Source of the DNA: an uncultured Caldimonas sp.
GTDB lineage: Bacteria > Pseudomonadota > Gammaproteobacteria > Burkholderiales > Burkholderiaceae
DNA: 64,000 bases
Reading direction: 5' to 3'
Assembly: GCF_946480305.1 (NCBI RefSeq)
Contig: NZ_CAMLJQ010000010.1
Span: forward strand, 69,807-133,806
The translations under genes and the position numbers were made by a program. Shown one piece after another: positions 50,199 to 60,090 of the stretch (its first letter is position 1; every line of letters begins with the position of its first letter). The notes under the pieces are model-generated. The model was not told the origin of the DNA. It made no database searches and saw only the letters and a list, made by a program, of their open reading frames with translations.

Positions 50199-51009
50199 TG
50201 AAAAGCCCCCGATCGAATGCAGCCGCCTCGCGAGAGTTAGGGTATCGACGCTTCAGTTGGTTGCCGTAGTCGTTCGCACCAGTCGTGTTGCCCATCTTGT
50301 GCTCGATGCGAGCAGCGAGCCAGAGCGTTTCGGCGTTGACCAATTGAGGTGTGTTGTTGACGCGGCGGATATAGAAACGCGCGCGCTCGAGTTCGCCGCG
50401 CCGATACAGCACATCGGCAAGGTTGACGGCCACCGCGGGGTTGGCGGGGTCGAGCTCATAGGCTCGCATCAGGCTCTGCTCGGCCTCCTGCAGGCTGCCC
50501 GCGCGCGCCTGGCACACACCCTTGACGAACAGCGTGCGGCTCGGCTCGCGGTACTGCGGAATCGCCACCGCCGCATCGAACTGCACGTAGGCCTCCTGAT
50601 AGCGGGAACGCTGACAGAGGAACCAGCCGAAGTTGTGCATCACGTCCGGGTCGCGGCCATTGAGCTGCAAGGCGCGCCGGAAGCTTTCTTCGGCAAGACG
50701 ATCCTCGTTCATGCTGGCATAGATCAAACCACGCAAGTTGTAGGCAGCTGCCATCGTCGGATCAGCCTGCAAAGCCTGCTTCACCTCGTCGAGCGCCGTG
50801 GTGGCCTGCCCTTGGGCAAAGTAGGCCGAGGCGAGCTCGAGGCGGATGCGGGCACGCTTGTGCGCATCGGTCTCGTCCGATGCGGTCACGATCTCACGAG
50901 TGCCCGTCGGTGCAGGGGGTGTTGCACAGCCCGCCACGAGCGCCGTCGCAATCGCCCATCCGGCCAGATGCCATACCCTCCGGGATCCGGGCCGCCCCAA
51001 CTCCATCAT
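50191..51009 (-). CDS. pilF: Type IV pilus biogenesis lipoprotein PilF/PilW
   Basis: A TPR lipoprotein, 272 aa, that helps the PilQ secretin assemble in the outer membrane. A signal peptide ends in [11 protein letters not shown] with the lipidated Cys near 28. Six TPR-like units follow, among them [20 protein letters not shown] and [19 protein letters not shown]. Tandem ATGs at 51009 and 51006 sit after AGGAG and overlap the rlmN stop. No other pilus genes are in the window; the rlmN-pilF-rodZ-ispG order is standard. Confidence 0.9.
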   Translation of the reverse strand: MMELGRPGSRRVWHLAGWAIATALVAGCATPPAPTGTREIVTASDETDAHKRARIRLELASAYFAQGQATTALDEVKQALQADPTMAAAYNLRGLIYASMNEDRLAEESFRRALQLNGRDPDVMHNFGWFLCQRSRYQEAYVQFDAAVAIPQYREPSRTLFVKGVCQARAGSLQEAEQSLMRAYELDPANPAVAVNLADVLYRRGELERARFYIRRVNNTPQLVNAETLWLAARIEHKMGNTTGANDYGNQLKRRYPNSREAAAFDRGLFND

Positions 51010-52142
51010 TTGGTCTCCTGCCGGCTTGAGCCGGTCGTTGCATGGATGCGTATCGGCTGGCGCGTCAGGCGTTGCTGCACGTTGGTGCGGTCCTGCACTT
51101 CGCCGGCCAACTGGCCGCAAGCAGCGTCGATGTCATCGCCGCGCGTCTTGCGAACGGTGGTGACGATACCAGCATCCATCAGCACCTTGGCAAAAGCCTG
51201 CACCTGCGCGCGTGAAGAACGCTTCAGGCCGGACGCGGGAAACGGGTTGAAAGGAATCAGATTCAGCTTGCACGACACCCGCCCCTTGAGCAGAGCCACG
51301 AGCTCGCGCGCATGTACTTCGGTGTCGTTCACCCCGTCCAGCATGCAGTACTCGAAGGTGATGAAGTCGCGCGGTGCGGCATCGAGATAGCGGTTGCACG
51401 CCTCGAGCAGTTCCGCGATGGGGTACTTCCGATTCAGCGGCACGAGTTCGTCGCGCAGCGGATCGTTGGGGGCATGCAGCGACACCGCCAGGGCGACCGG
51501 GCAGTCGTCCCGCAACCGGTCCATCATCGGTACCACGCCCGAGGTGGATACCGTCACGCGGCGCCGCGACAGCCCGTATCCGTGGTCGTCCAACATCACG
51601 CGCAGCGCCGGCACGAGTGCCGAATAGTTCTGCAGAGGCTCGCCCATGCCCATCATCACCACGTTGGTGATGGCACGCTCGCCCGGAGCCAGCTTGAGCC
51701 GCTGACGCAGCTGGTGCTCCGCATACCAGAGTTGAGCCACGATCTCGCCAGTGGTGAGGTTGCGACTGAAGCCCTGATGCCCGGTGGAACAGAACCGGCA
51801 CCCCACCGCGCACCCCGCCTGTGACGAAACACACAGCGTGCCGCGATCGTCCTCGGGGATGAACACCGATTCGACGGCATTGCCTCCGCCGACATCGAAC
51901 AGCCACTTCACCGTGCCATCGGCGGACGCCTGCTCGGTCAGCAGCGACAGAGGCCGGACCTCCGCGACGCCCGCGAGCTTGTCGCGCAGCGACTTGGCGA
52001 GGTCGGACATCTGCGAGAAGTCCGACGCGCCCTTCTGGTGGATCCAGCGGAACAACTGGGTTGCGCGAAAGCGCTTCTCGCCCAGTTGCTCGCAGTAGGC
52101 CGCCAGCCCGTCGAGATCGAAATCAAGGAGGTTGGCGGCCAT
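51006..52142 (-). CDS. rlmN: Dual-specificity rRNA/tRNA methyltransferase RlmN
   Basis: Radical-SAM enzyme methylating A2503 of 23S rRNA and A37 of some tRNAs; 378 aa. The CxxxCxxC motif is [17 protein letters not shown]. The catalytic pair's second Cys is in [33 protein letters not shown] is also diagnostic. ATG 52142 is favoured over 52148 because AGGA lies six bases away. The C-terminal tail of about 25 residues is longer than the E. coli form. Downstream of ndk by 39 bp. Confidence 0.96.
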   Translation of the reverse strand: MAANLLDFDLDGLAAYCEQLGEKRFRATQLFRWIHQKGASDFSQMSDLAKSLRDKLAGVAEVRPLSLLTEQASADGTVKWLFDVGGGNAVESVFIPEDDRGTLCVSSQAGCAVGCRFCSTGHQGFSRNLTTGEIVAQLWYAEHQLRQRLKLAPGERAITNVVMMGMGEPLQNYSALVPALRVMLDDHGYGLSRRRVTVSTSGVVPMMDRLRDDCPVALAVSLHAPNDPLRDELVPLNRKYPIAELLEACNRYLDAAPRDFITFEYCMLDGVNDTEVHARELVALLKGRVSCKLNLIPFNPFPASGLKRSSRAQVQAFAKVLMDAGIVTTVRKTRGDDIDAACGQLAGEVQDRTNVQQRLTRQPIRIHATTGSSRQETK

Positions 52143-52181
52143 ATGCATTCCTCGTGTGAGGACGCGAAAGCTACAACCGCC

Positions 52182-52607
52182 TCAGCGGCTGTAGACGTTC
52201 ATGCCAGGGAAGAAGAAGGCCACTTCGACAGCCGCCGTTTCGGGGGCGTCGGAGCCGTGCACGGCGTTGGCATCGATGCTGTCGGCAAAGTCGGCGCGGA
52301 TCGTGCCCTTTTCAGCCTTCTTCGGATCGGTGGCGCCCATCAGTTCGCGGTTCTTCGCGATGGCGTTTTCGCCTTCGAGCACCTGGATCATGACCGGGCC
52401 AGAGATCATGAAGTCGACCAGGTCCTTGAAGAAGGGGCGCGCCTTGTGAACGGCGTAGAACTGCTCCGCCTCACCGCGGGACAGATGCGCCATCTTGGCC
52501 GCAACGACCTTGAGGCCCGCGCCCTCGAAGCGCGAGTAGATCTGGCCGATCACGTTCTTGGCCACGGCATCGGGTTTGATGATCGACAGGGTGCGTTCGA
52601 CCGCCAT
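52182..52607 (-). CDS. ndk: Nucleoside diphosphate kinase
   Basis: Equalises NTP pools; 141 aa. It begins [20 protein letters not shown]. The active-site phospho-His is in [16 protein letters not shown] near 117. ATG 52607 follows GGAG by six bases. It heads the long leftward run rlmN-pilF-rodZ-ispG-hisS and so on. Upstream lie two strong hairpins and a TACAAT -10-like box. Confidence 0.97.
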   Translation of the reverse strand: MAVERTLSIIKPDAVAKNVIGQIYSRFEGAGLKVVAAKMAHLSRGEAEQFYAVHKARPFFKDLVDFMISGPVMIQVLEGENAIAKNRELMGATDPKKAEKGTIRADFADSIDANAVHGSDAPETAAVEVAFFFPGMNVYSR

Positions 52608-52645
52608 GAAAGTTCTCCTGAATCAAGTACTTGGCAAAGTTTTAG

Positions 52646-52707
52646 ATTGTAGCGCTCGAACCGGGGTTTTCCCCAGGGTTCGGTCGCGTATTTCCAGCAG
52701 CTGGAAA
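52646..52707 (-). promoter_or_regulatory. ndk upstream region: -10 box and two hairpins
   Basis: TACAAT (52646-52651, minus strand) is a possible ndk -10. Just upstream are CGAACC-GGGG-AAAA-CCCC-GGTTCG (52657-52682, two-base bulge) and TTTCCAG-CTG-CTGGAAA (52691-52707). Neither has a T-run. They could protect the rluB 3' end or bind a regulator. Confidence 0.4.
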
Positions 52708-52725
52708 GGACTTCGAGCCGCCCGG

Positions 52726-54582
52726 CTAACGCCCGCGACCGCCCCGCTTCGGCCCTCCGCCGCCGCCGAAACCCTTGTTGCGTCCACCGCCACCACCGCC
52801 ACCGCCCTTGTTGCCATGCGTCTTGCGATAGAACGCGTCGGCGCCGATGTAGCCCACGCTCGTCTGCATCGGATCAGGCTGGCGCTGCGGGTTACTCGCC
52901 TTGGCCTTCGTGGACTGCGCAAAGCGCTTGTCGTAGGTCTGTTCCAGCGGGTCGGGGCCTGAGCCCCCGCGCCCGCCGATGGGGCCGTTGTCCTTCGAGC
53001 GGAAACGCTTGTCGAAGGTTTGTTGAAGCGGGTCCGGACCGGACGACTGGCCCGGGCCGCGCCCCTTGCCGCCACCGCCGCGTCGCGCTGCGTTGTCGCC
53101 CTGCCGCTTGCCGCCACCCGCTCTGTCGCCCTTGCCGCCCTCTTGGGGCCGCCCCGAGGATTCGCCGCCAGCGAGCCGGCGAATGGTGCGCACGTCGTTG
53201 TCATCGAGTTCCACCCAGACCCCGCGCTTGAGGCCACGGGGCAGCACCACGGTGCCGTAGCGGATCCGGATGAGGCGGCTCACCGTGAGGCCCACCGCGT
53301 CGAACAGCTTGCGCACCTCGCGATTGCGCCCCTCGGTAATGACGACGCGGTACCAGTGGTTTGCACCCTCCCCGCCACCGTCCTCGATGGACTTGAAACT
53401 CGCCGGCTGACCGTCGATCTTCACGCCTTCGAGCAGCCTGGTACGGGACTCGTCGTCCAGCGTTCCCAGCACGCGCACGGCGTACTCGCGCTCCACGCCG
53501 AAGCGGGGGTGCATCAACTGGTTCGCCAACTCGCCGGAGCTGGTGAACAGCAGCAAGCCCTCGGTGTTGAGGTCAAGACGGCCGACCGATTGCCACTTGC
53601 CCTGCTGCAACCTGGGCAGCCGGCGGAACACGGTCGGACGGTTCTGGGGATCGTCGTGCGTGACCACCTCGCCTGCGGGCTTGTGGTACGCCAGCACGCG
53701 CGGCGGCGGCGGCGCGATGCGCACCTTGATCGGCTTGCCATTCACTCGCACCTGGTCGCCGTAGGAGATGCGCTGGCCGATATGCGCCGGCTCGCCATTG
53801 ACGGAAATGCGCCCCTCGAGGATCAACTGCTCCATGTCCCGCCGCGAACCTATGCCCGCCTGGGCCAGCACCTTGTGCAGCTTCGGCGCGTCCGGCTCGG
53901 GCTGCAGCACGCGCTTGCCCGGCGCGTCCTCGGCTTCGGGCGGCTCTTCCACGTCGAAGTGCCCCGCCAGCACGTCGGCGAAGCGTTCTTGGGCCGCCAG
54001 CTGGGCCACCGGCGCAGGACCTGGTTTGCCGCCTTTGCGGCCATGCGATGCTCCGCGTGCACGGTCTTCGGCACGCGGCTCCTGCTGCCCTTCCGCAGCG
54101 ATTGGCGCCCCACGCTCACCACGCTCACCACGGCGGCCACGTCGGTCGCGGCGACGGCGCTTCTCGCCATCGGCCGTTGCGTTTGGCGACGCCTGCGAAC
54201 CGCCTTCTGCGTTGGCGTCAGATCCTGCTTCGACCACCGGGGCCGCGACCGCCTCGGCCGACTCCGCGGGCGGCGTGACCTGCACCGCATCCGCAGCCAC
54301 CTCGGGCGCGGCATCGCCAACGGCCACCGCCTTCGCCGACGGCTTGCGACGCCGAGGTGTTTTGCTCGCGACCGTGGCAGGCGGTTCGGCTTCGCTCGAA
54401 CCCTCGCCAGCTGGCGCCACCGCAGCGGCATCGCCCTGCAGAACCGCCGAGGGCTCGAGCGCCTTCGGCTTGCGAGGACTGCGACGCTTGGGTTTTTCGG
54501 ACGGGGCTGCCGCCTCAGTGGGGGCACTCGCGGTCGCGTCGGGCTCGGGCGTCGAAGGCAGGTCTTGCGGGTCAGAATTCAT
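52726..54582 (-). CDS. rluB: 23S rRNA pseudouridine synthase RluB-like, with long disordered ends
   Basis: A 618-aa member of the RsuA/RluB/RluE family, expected to modify 23S rRNA (position 2605 in E. coli). The S4 domain ([20 protein letters not shown]) starts near 235. The catalytic Asp lies in [20 protein letters not shown], and [17 protein letters not shown] is family-typical. About 230 N-terminal residues are Ala/Pro/Glu/Arg-rich and low complexity. The C-terminal 120 residues hold two GPDPLxQTxDKRF repeats and Gly runs. ATG 54582 overlaps scpB by 11 bp. Confidence 0.92.
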   Translation of the reverse strand: MNSDPQDLPSTPEPDATASAPTEAAAPSEKPKRRSPRKPKALEPSAVLQGDAAAVAPAGEGSSEAEPPATVASKTPRRRKPSAKAVAVGDAAPEVAADAVQVTPPAESAEAVAAPVVEAGSDANAEGGSQASPNATADGEKRRRRDRRGRRGERGERGAPIAAEGQQEPRAEDRARGASHGRKGGKPGPAPVAQLAAQERFADVLAGHFDVEEPPEAEDAPGKRVLQPEPDAPKLHKVLAQAGIGSRRDMEQLILEGRISVNGEPAHIGQRISYGDQVRVNGKPIKVRIAPPPPRVLAYHKPAGEVVTHDDPQNRPTVFRRLPRLQQGKWQSVGRLDLNTEGLLLFTSSGELANQLMHPRFGVEREYAVRVLGTLDDESRTRLLEGVKIDGQPASFKSIEDGGGEGANHWYRVVITEGRNREVRKLFDAVGLTVSRLIRIRYGTVVLPRGLKRGVWVELDDNDVRTIRRLAGGESSGRPQEGGKGDRAGGGKRQGDNAARRGGGGKGRGPGQSSGPDPLQQTFDKRFRSKDNGPIGGRGGSGPDPLEQTYDKRFAQSTKAKASNPQRQPDPMQTSVGYIGADAFYRKTHGNKGGGGGGGGRNKGFGGGGGPKRGGRGR

Positions 54583-55546
54583 GGCGGGTCGCTTCAGGAG
54601 CGGTGAGGTCTTGATCGTTCTGTTCGTCGCCGGAGGCACCGGCGACGGGGTCGGCCAACGGAGGCAGTTCGGCCGTTTCGTCTTCGGCTGCGGATTGAGG
54701 TCTTGCCTCCGGCGCATCGTCTTGCGTCGAAGCACTGCCATCGTCCTGCCGTTGCAGGCTGACGTCCTCGACGTCGGGTGCCGGGGAAGAGGCTCCGTCC
54801 ACCTCCTCCGACTGCGTTTCACCAGCGACCGACGCTTCGTCGACCACTGTTTGCGGTAGGTGTTCCGCATCGGCATCCTGCATGCCCGCATGCGGCTGGT
54901 CGCCCTCGCGGTCGGCCGCGATCGGCTCCGGCCGAGGCGCATCCTGCCCATCGTCGGGTTCGGATGCGGCCACTGCGTCCAACAATGATGGTTGCTCCGG
55001 CAGCCCTTGCTGCGCCAGCAACTCGGCATTGACCGGTGCCCCTTCCAGCGCCGGGAGCTGCCCCAGCGACGCCAATCCCAGATCGTCGAGGAACTGCTTG
55101 GTCGTGGCGTAGAGCGCCGGGCGCCCTGGTGCTTCACGGTAGCCGATGGCATCGATCCAGCCCCGGTCTTCGAGCTGCTTGATGATCTGGCTGCTCACCG
55201 TCACGCCGCGGATGTCTTCGATGTCGCCCCGTGTGACGGGCTGCCGGTAAGCAATGATGGCGAGCGTCTCCATCGTGGCACGCGAATACTTCGGCGGCTT
55301 CTCCGGGTTGAGCCGATCAAGGTATTCACGCATTTCGGGGCGGCTCTGGAACCGCCAGCCGGTCGACAGCGCCACCAGCTCCACGCCGCGGTCTTCCCAA
55401 TCGCGCGTGAGTTCGTCGAGCAGCATGCGCAGGGTGTCGGCGCCCAGTTCGTCGTTGAACAGGGTCCGCATGTCGCGCAGCGGCATCGGCTGGTGAGCAC
55501 AGATCAGCGCGGTCTCGAGAATGCGCTTTGCATCCTGCGTGTTCAT
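54572..55546 (-). CDS. scpB: Segregation and condensation protein B (ScpB)
   Basis: Winged-helix kleisin-interacting subunit of the SMC-ScpAB complex; 324 aa. The conserved part (1-180) includes [40 protein letters not shown] and [20 protein letters not shown] with [18 protein letters not shown]. Residues 185-324 are an acidic, Asp/Glu/Gln/Ala-rich tail not present in short ScpB proteins. ATG 55546 opens a unit with rluB, a common pairing. No smc or scpA gene is nearby. Confidence 0.94.
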   Translation of the reverse strand: MNTQDAKRILETALICAHQPMPLRDMRTLFNDELGADTLRMLLDELTRDWEDRGVELVALSTGWRFQSRPEMREYLDRLNPEKPPKYSRATMETLAIIAYRQPVTRGDIEDIRGVTVSSQIIKQLEDRGWIDAIGYREAPGRPALYATTKQFLDDLGLASLGQLPALEGAPVNAELLAQQGLPEQPSLLDAVAASEPDDGQDAPRPEPIAADREGDQPHAGMQDADAEHLPQTVVDEASVAGETQSEEVDGASSPAPDVEDVSLQRQDDGSASTQDDAPEARPQSAAEDETAELPPLADPVAGASGDEQNDQDLTAPEATRHEF

Positions 55547-55826
55547 GGATAGTCGTTGTCGTCCTCAACCGGGTCGTACGGCCGGGCGCGTCTTTCGCAG
55601 GGTTGCAGTTGGCGGCCAGCATGCCGCGCACTGGTGCGAAAGGTCTGCGATACGTGCCGGGGTCCGCTGCAACGGCGCCAAGTCATTCCGGCGGTTGCGG
55701 TCGCCTTGCCGGGTCTGCCGGGTCATTTCCGGGCACCCACAGGCTGGCGGTGAATGAATACCTCGCAACCATTGTATCCAAGGCGCGCCCGGCGCCTGCA
55801 GGTTTGTGCGCAATGTCGCCGTCCAG
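55547..55826 (-). other. Non-coding region upstream of scpB
   Basis: 280 bp between rluD and scpB. A TACAAT -10-like box is at 55771-55776 on the minus strand, which would give scpB a leader of more than 200 nt. A short Arg-rich frame runs through it without a ribosome-binding site or motif, and I do not call it a gene. Confidence 0.5.
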
Positions 55827-56822
55827 TCACACCGAAGAACCGGAGACCGCGTGCCACGCCTGCCCAAAATCGGCCGGCGGCGGTGCCTCGAACGTCAGCG
55901 GCGCGTCGTTCACCGGGTGGCGCAGCTCCAGCCTGAAGGCATGCAACGCCTGGCGCTCCAGGCCAAGTGCGGGGCGCCCGCCATAGAGCACGTCGCCCAC
56001 CAGCGGGAATCCGCGCGACGCCAGGTGCACCCGGATCTGGTGCGTGCGACCGGTGTGCAAGCGGCAGCGGACGGCGGAACAGCCGAGCCCCGTAGCCACG
56101 AGCGTCACGTCGGTGCGGGCCGGTTTTCCGCTCGACACCACGGCCATCTTCACGCGCGAGTGGGGATCCCGGCCGATCGGTGCCTCGATGCTCGCAAGCG
56201 AGGCCGGCTGCAGGATCTCGCCCTGCGCGAGCGCGAGGTATTCACGGTGCACCTCCCGTGCTGCGATCGCGCGCACCAGTTGCGTCACGCCCGCCAGGCT
56301 CTTGCCCACGAGCATCAGGCCGCTGGTGTCCTTGTCGAGTCGATGCACGATACCGGCGCGCGGCAGTGCGGCGGCGCCCGGGTGATGCGCAAGCAACCCA
56401 TTCAGCAAGGTGCCCGACCAATGGCCCGCTGCGGGGTGCACCACCAGGCCCGCAGGCTTGTGCAACACCAGCAGGTGTTCGTCCTCGAAGCGCACATCCA
56501 GCGACATCGGCTCGGGGCGAAAGGCCTGGCTCTCGGCGGTGGGGCGCAGCTCCACCGCCACATGCTGCCCCGCCTGCACCTTGCGGCTCGACGTGGTTGC
56601 GATACGGCCATCGAGCTGAACGCAGCCCTGTTCGACCAGATGCTGCAGATGGCTGCGCGAGAACTCGCCCGCCATCTCGACCAGCAGCTTGTCCAGGCGC
56701 AGTCCGTGCTGAGCAGCACTCACCCGGGCTTCGCGATGCTCGGCTGCGCCCTGCTCGGGGGTCTCGTCGTCCGCCTCGGCGTCCAAGCCCTCGGCGCTGA
56801 GGGGGCGGTCAGGGGGAAGCAT
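55827..56822 (-). CDS. rluD: Pseudouridine synthase RluD-like (RluA family)
   Basis: A 331-aa RNA pseudouridine synthase likely acting on helix 69 of 23S rRNA (1911, 1915 and 1917 in E. coli). An S4 domain (GLRLDKLLVEMAGEFSRSHL) is followed by the catalytic AGIVHRLDKDTSGLMLVGKS with Asp, and RLHTGRTHQIRVHLASRGFP. ATG 56822 is preferred to TTG 56855. It diverges from bamD over 56 bp, an arrangement found in many proteobacteria, which supports RluD over RluA or RluC. Confidence 0.92.
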   Translation of the reverse strand: MLPPDRPLSAEGLDAEADDETPEQGAAEHREARVSAAQHGLRLDKLLVEMAGEFSRSHLQHLVEQGCVQLDGRIATTSSRKVQAGQHVAVELRPTAESQAFRPEPMSLDVRFEDEHLLVLHKPAGLVVHPAAGHWSGTLLNGLLAHHPGAAALPRAGIVHRLDKDTSGLMLVGKSLAGVTQLVRAIAAREVHREYLALAQGEILQPASLASIEAPIGRDPHSRVKMAVVSSGKPARTDVTLVATGLGCSAVRCRLHTGRTHQIRVHLASRGFPLVGDVLYGGRPALGLERQALHAFRLELRHPVNDAPLTFEAPPPADFGQAWHAVSGSSV

Positions 56823-56878
56823 ATAAAATCCGCGATCCTTCTTTGACGGCGGCAAAGCCTGCCGCTTGCGTGCTGCTT

Positions 56879-57694
56879 ATGGGTGATGTGAAGCGGGTAC
56901 CCGGTGTGTCGATCAGCGCCTGGAGTGCCGTCCTCGCGCTGGCCTTGCTGGCAGGTTGCTCGACCACGGCCAAGGACGAGACGGCCGGCATGTCGAACGA
57001 GAAATTGTATTCAGAGGCACGCGACGAGGCTGCCGCCGGCAACTATGAGCGCGCCATCCGGTTCTACGAGCGGCTCGAAGGCCGGGCAGCGGGCACCTTG
57101 CTGTCGCAGCAGGCACAGCTCGAACTGGCTTACGCGTACTACCGCGGAAATGAGCGCGCGCAGGCGCTCGCCACGCTCGACCGTTTCATCAAGCTGCACC
57201 CCAGCAGTCCGGCGCTCGACTACGCGCTGTACCTGCGGGGCCTGGTCAACTTCAACGACAACCTCGGCCTGTTCGGCGCGTTGTCGCGCCAGGATCTGTC
57301 GGAGCGCGACCAGCAGGCGGCCAAGGAAGCCTTCCAGTCGTTCAAACAGTTGGTAGAGACCTTCCCGACCTCGACCTACACGCCTGACGCGCGGCTGCGC
57401 ATGAACTACATCGTCAACTCGCTGGCGGCGTATGAAGTGCACGTGGCGCGCTACTACTTCCGGCGCGGCGCCTATCTCGCCGCGGCGAATCGGGCGCAGG
57501 CAGCGGTACAGGGCTACCAGGAATCACCGGCCATCGAGGAAGCGCTCTACATCATGGCGCGCAGCTACGATCGCCTGGGCTTGACGCAACTGCGTGACGA
57601 CGCCGAGCGCGTGTTGAAGGCCAGCTTCCCGGACAGCGACTACCCCACGCGAGGCTTCCAGGCCAACGACAAGCCGTGGTGGCAGCTCTGGTGA
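56879..57694 (+). CDS. bamD: Outer membrane protein assembly factor BamD (lipoprotein)
   Basis: An essential BAM lipoprotein with five TPR-like repeats; 271 aa. The signal peptide ends ALLAGCSTTAKD with lipidated Cys27. Repeats include AGNYERAIRFYERLEGR and QAQLELAYAYYRGNERAQAL. DYALYLRGLVNFNDNLGLF is typical of BamD. ATG 56879 is given; no Shine-Dalgarno is visible, and GTG 56888 or TTG 56843 are alternatives. The partner genes bamA and bamB are elsewhere in the window. Confidence 0.95.
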   Translation: MGDVKRVPGVSISAWSAVLALALLAGCSTTAKDETAGMSNEKLYSEARDEAAAGNYERAIRFYERLEGRAAGTLLSQQAQLELAYAYYRGNERAQALATLDRFIKLHPSSPALDYALYLRGLVNFNDNLGLFGALSRQDLSERDQQAAKEAFQSFKQLVETFPTSTYTPDARLRMNYIVNSLAAYEVHVARYYFRRGAYLAAANRAQAAVQGYQESPAIEEALYIMARSYDRLGLTQLRDDAERVLKASFPDSDYPTRGFQANDKPWWQLW

Positions 57695-57709
57695 GGCAAC
57701 GGGCGGCCG

Positions 57710-59767
57710 TCAGGCTGCCTCGCGCAACACGCTGAGCCATTCCAGGGCCTCGTCCTCGGTGGCCAGGCGCTGCATGGGCGGCAGCGCTGCCAGCAGCCTG
57801 CGACCATAGCCCATGCTGACCATGCGTGGGTCGCACACCACCAGCAACCCGCGGTCGCTCTCGGTACGGATCAAGCGCCCGGCGCCCTGCTTCAACGCTA
57901 CCGCCGCTTCTGCGACGAAGTACTCGTTGAACGGATTGCGGCCCTCCGACTCCAGCCGCTTCACGCGCGCTTCCACGAGCGGATCGTTGGGGGGCGGAAA
58001 AGGCAGCTTGTCGATCACGACGCACTGCAGCGCCTCGCCCGGCACATCGATGCCTTCCCAGAAGGTCTGGGACCCGACGAGCACGGCCCCCCGTCGACGC
58101 CTGTCTGACTCCGGCAACGGGATGCCAGGCCAGCCGGCCAGCGGCGACGCTGCCTGCAACGGCGCGTGCTGCTCGATGAAGCGTTGCATCAACTGGCGTT
58201 TCGGCGCCGCACCTTGCACCAGCACGTCGACCGGCACACCCTCCGACTCGAATCGCTCACGCAACTCATCACCAATCTGCTGCAGCGCACGCAGTGTGGT
58301 CGTCAGCACGAAGGTGCGCCCGCCCAAAGTGGCTGCCAGCCGCGCAGCCAGAGAGGCGACCGCGCGCGGATGTCCGGGTTCGTTGGGCTTCGGGAAGGTG
58401 CGGGGCACGAATACCCGTGCGTGGTCGGGATAGTTGAAGGGGCTGCCGACGCGCAGCGTTTGCGCCTCGTCCAGCCCGGCAGGCTCGGTAAACCAAGTGA
58501 GACGGTCGTCGTCGCCGAGGGTCGCGGAGGTGAAGATCCACGCCTTGGGCTCGCCGTCGAGCTGTTCGCGCATCGCATCGCGGATGTCGAGCGGCGACTC
58601 GACCAGCCGGGCCTGCTGCGGACTGATGTCGATCCAGCGAACGGTGCCGGTGGCCGCCTCGTTCCCGAATGCCAGTGCCCGGCGCGCGAGCTGTTCACCA
58701 CGCTCCTGCAGCTTGGGAAAGTCGGGGGCGATTTCACTGACGGTATCCAGCGCCGCCACAGCGGCACGCACCTGCGCAGCCAACGTCGCCAGCGCATCGA
58801 CGAATTCCTCTCGACCCGCCCGCTCCTGCCATCGCAGTTTCACCAGCCCCCGGACGTCGCGCAATGGCCCTGCCGCCGCCAGCCGCAGGTCACGCGCCGC
58901 CCGCTCGCAAGCTCCGGCAAGCTCCGCCCAGGGTACGAGCCCGCGCGCGTGCTGCAGGCCGGCCGCGAGGATGTCCCGGCTGAAATCGATCAACTGTGCG
59001 GTGCCGAGCGTGCTGCCGAGGAACTGCACGCCCGCCTCGGCCAACTGGTGCGCCTCGTCGAAGATCACCACATCGACGCTGGGCAGCAACTCGGCCATGC
59101 CGGTCTCCTTCAGCGCGAGATCGGCGAAGAACAGGTGGTGGTTGACGACCACCACGTCGGCGGCCAGGGCGTCGCGGCGTGCTTTCATCACGTGGCAGCT
59201 GCGAAAGCTGGGGCACTCGGAGCCCAGGCAGTTGTCGCGAGACGACGTGACGAGAGGAATCACCGGGGAGCGGTCGTCGAGCCCTTCGAGTTCCGCCAGA
59301 TCACCACTGCGGGTGGACTGGGACCATTGCTCGATCTTGGCCAGCGTACGCACGGCGAAACGGTCTGGCAGCGTGGACGACTGGCGAGCCTGCTGCAGGC
59401 GGTGCAGGCAGAGATAGCTCCCGCGTCCCTTGAGCAACGCCAGCTGCACCGGCATCTGCAGGGCGTCGCGCACGTGCGGCAGATCGCGCAGGAACAGTTG
59501 GTCCTGCAGGCTCTTGGTGGCGGTGCTGACCAGTACCCTGCCGTCGGCAAGCAATGCCGGCACGAGATAGGCGTAGGTTTTGCCGACACCGGTGCCCGCC
59601 TCCGCAACGATGGCGCGCCGAGTCTCGACGGCCCGTGCAATCTCACCCGCAAGTTCCGTCTGCTGCACCCGCTCACGGTAGCCCGGATCCGCGTGCGCCA
59701 GCGCGCCGTCGGCGGAGAAGGCGTCGAGCACCGCCTGCACCAGCGGTCCGTCGTGCCGTTCAGTCAT
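57710..59767 (-). CDS. DinG/YoaA-family ATP-dependent helicase
   Basis: An XPD-like superfamily 2 helicase with an iron-sulphur domain, 685 aa, probably unwinding DNA or R-loops. Walker A is AEAGTGVGKTYAYL (about 55-68). Four cluster Cys are C120, C180, C185 and C191 (LCLHR, NCLGSECPSFRSC). Walker B is VVIFDEAHQL with the DEAH box at 238-241. Late motifs include SQTFWEGIDVPGEAL and LKQGAGRLIRTESDRG. ATG 59767. The nearest named relatives are DinG and YoaA; YoaA-like is favoured by length, but I do not separate them. Confidence 0.92.
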   Translation of the reverse strand: MTERHDGPLVQAVLDAFSADGALAHADPGYRERVQQTELAGEIARAVETRRAIVAEAGTGVGKTYAYLVPALLADGRVLVSTATKSLQDQLFLRDLPHVRDALQMPVQLALLKGRGSYLCLHRLQQARQSSTLPDRFAVRTLAKIEQWSQSTRSGDLAELEGLDDRSPVIPLVTSSRDNCLGSECPSFRSCHVMKARRDALAADVVVVNHHLFFADLALKETGMAELLPSVDVVIFDEAHQLAEAGVQFLGSTLGTAQLIDFSRDILAAGLQHARGLVPWAELAGACERAARDLRLAAAGPLRDVRGLVKLRWQERAGREEFVDALATLAAQVRAAVAALDTVSEIAPDFPKLQERGEQLARRALAFGNEAATGTVRWIDISPQQARLVESPLDIRDAMREQLDGEPKAWIFTSATLGDDDRLTWFTEPAGLDEAQTLRVGSPFNYPDHARVFVPRTFPKPNEPGHPRAVASLAARLAATLGGRTFVLTTTLRALQQIGDELRERFESEGVPVDVLVQGAAPKRQLMQRFIEQHAPLQAASPLAGWPGIPLPESDRRRRGAVLVGSQTFWEGIDVPGEALQCVVIDKLPFPPPNDPLVEARVKRLESEGRNPFNEYFVAEAAVALKQGAGRLIRTESDRGLLVVCDPRMVSMGYGRRLLAALPPMQRLATEDEALEWLSVLREAA

Positions 59768-59779
59768 CGATGGATGCCC

Positions 59780-59983
59780 TCATGCGGGCTCTTGCGGGTT
59801 CAGCTGTGCTTCCAGGCGGGCAATCTGGTCACGCAGCAGCAAGCGGCGCTTCTTCAGGCGCCGCAGGGAAAGCTCATCCATCGGGCGCTGCCCTTCGGTC
59901 TGGTCGATCAGGCAATCCAGGTCGGCATGCTCCATGCGCAGCTCGATCAGCCGTCGCTGCGGTGAATGCAGGTTTTCTTCCAT
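59780..59983 (-). CDS. YdcH family protein (DUF465)
   Basis: A 67-aa, charged, mostly helical protein of unknown role. The signature is LIELRMEHADLDCLIDQ and LSLRRLKKRRLLLRDQIARLEAQ, a short antiparallel coiled-coil. Length matches the family. ATG 59983 lies 12 bp upstream of the helicase gene on the same strand, so they may be co-transcribed. Confidence 0.88.
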   Translation of the reverse strand: MEENLHSPQRRLIELRMEHADLDCLIDQTEGQRPMDELSLRRLKKRRLLLRDQIARLEAQLNPQEPA

Positions 59984-60090
59984 GGAAGCGATTGGATGAG
60001 AGGTGCCGCGCGAACCCCGGGAGGGAATCCCAGGGGGCGGATCTGGGGGTGGCGTCGATTATAGTTTTGGTCCACCTTCATCGGCAGACC

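Noticed and set aside
55565..55867. Small Arg-rich frame in the scpB upstream region
   Set aside because: No ribosome-binding site, overlaps the end of rluD, and composition looks like translated GC-rich non-coding DNA. Left as intergenic.
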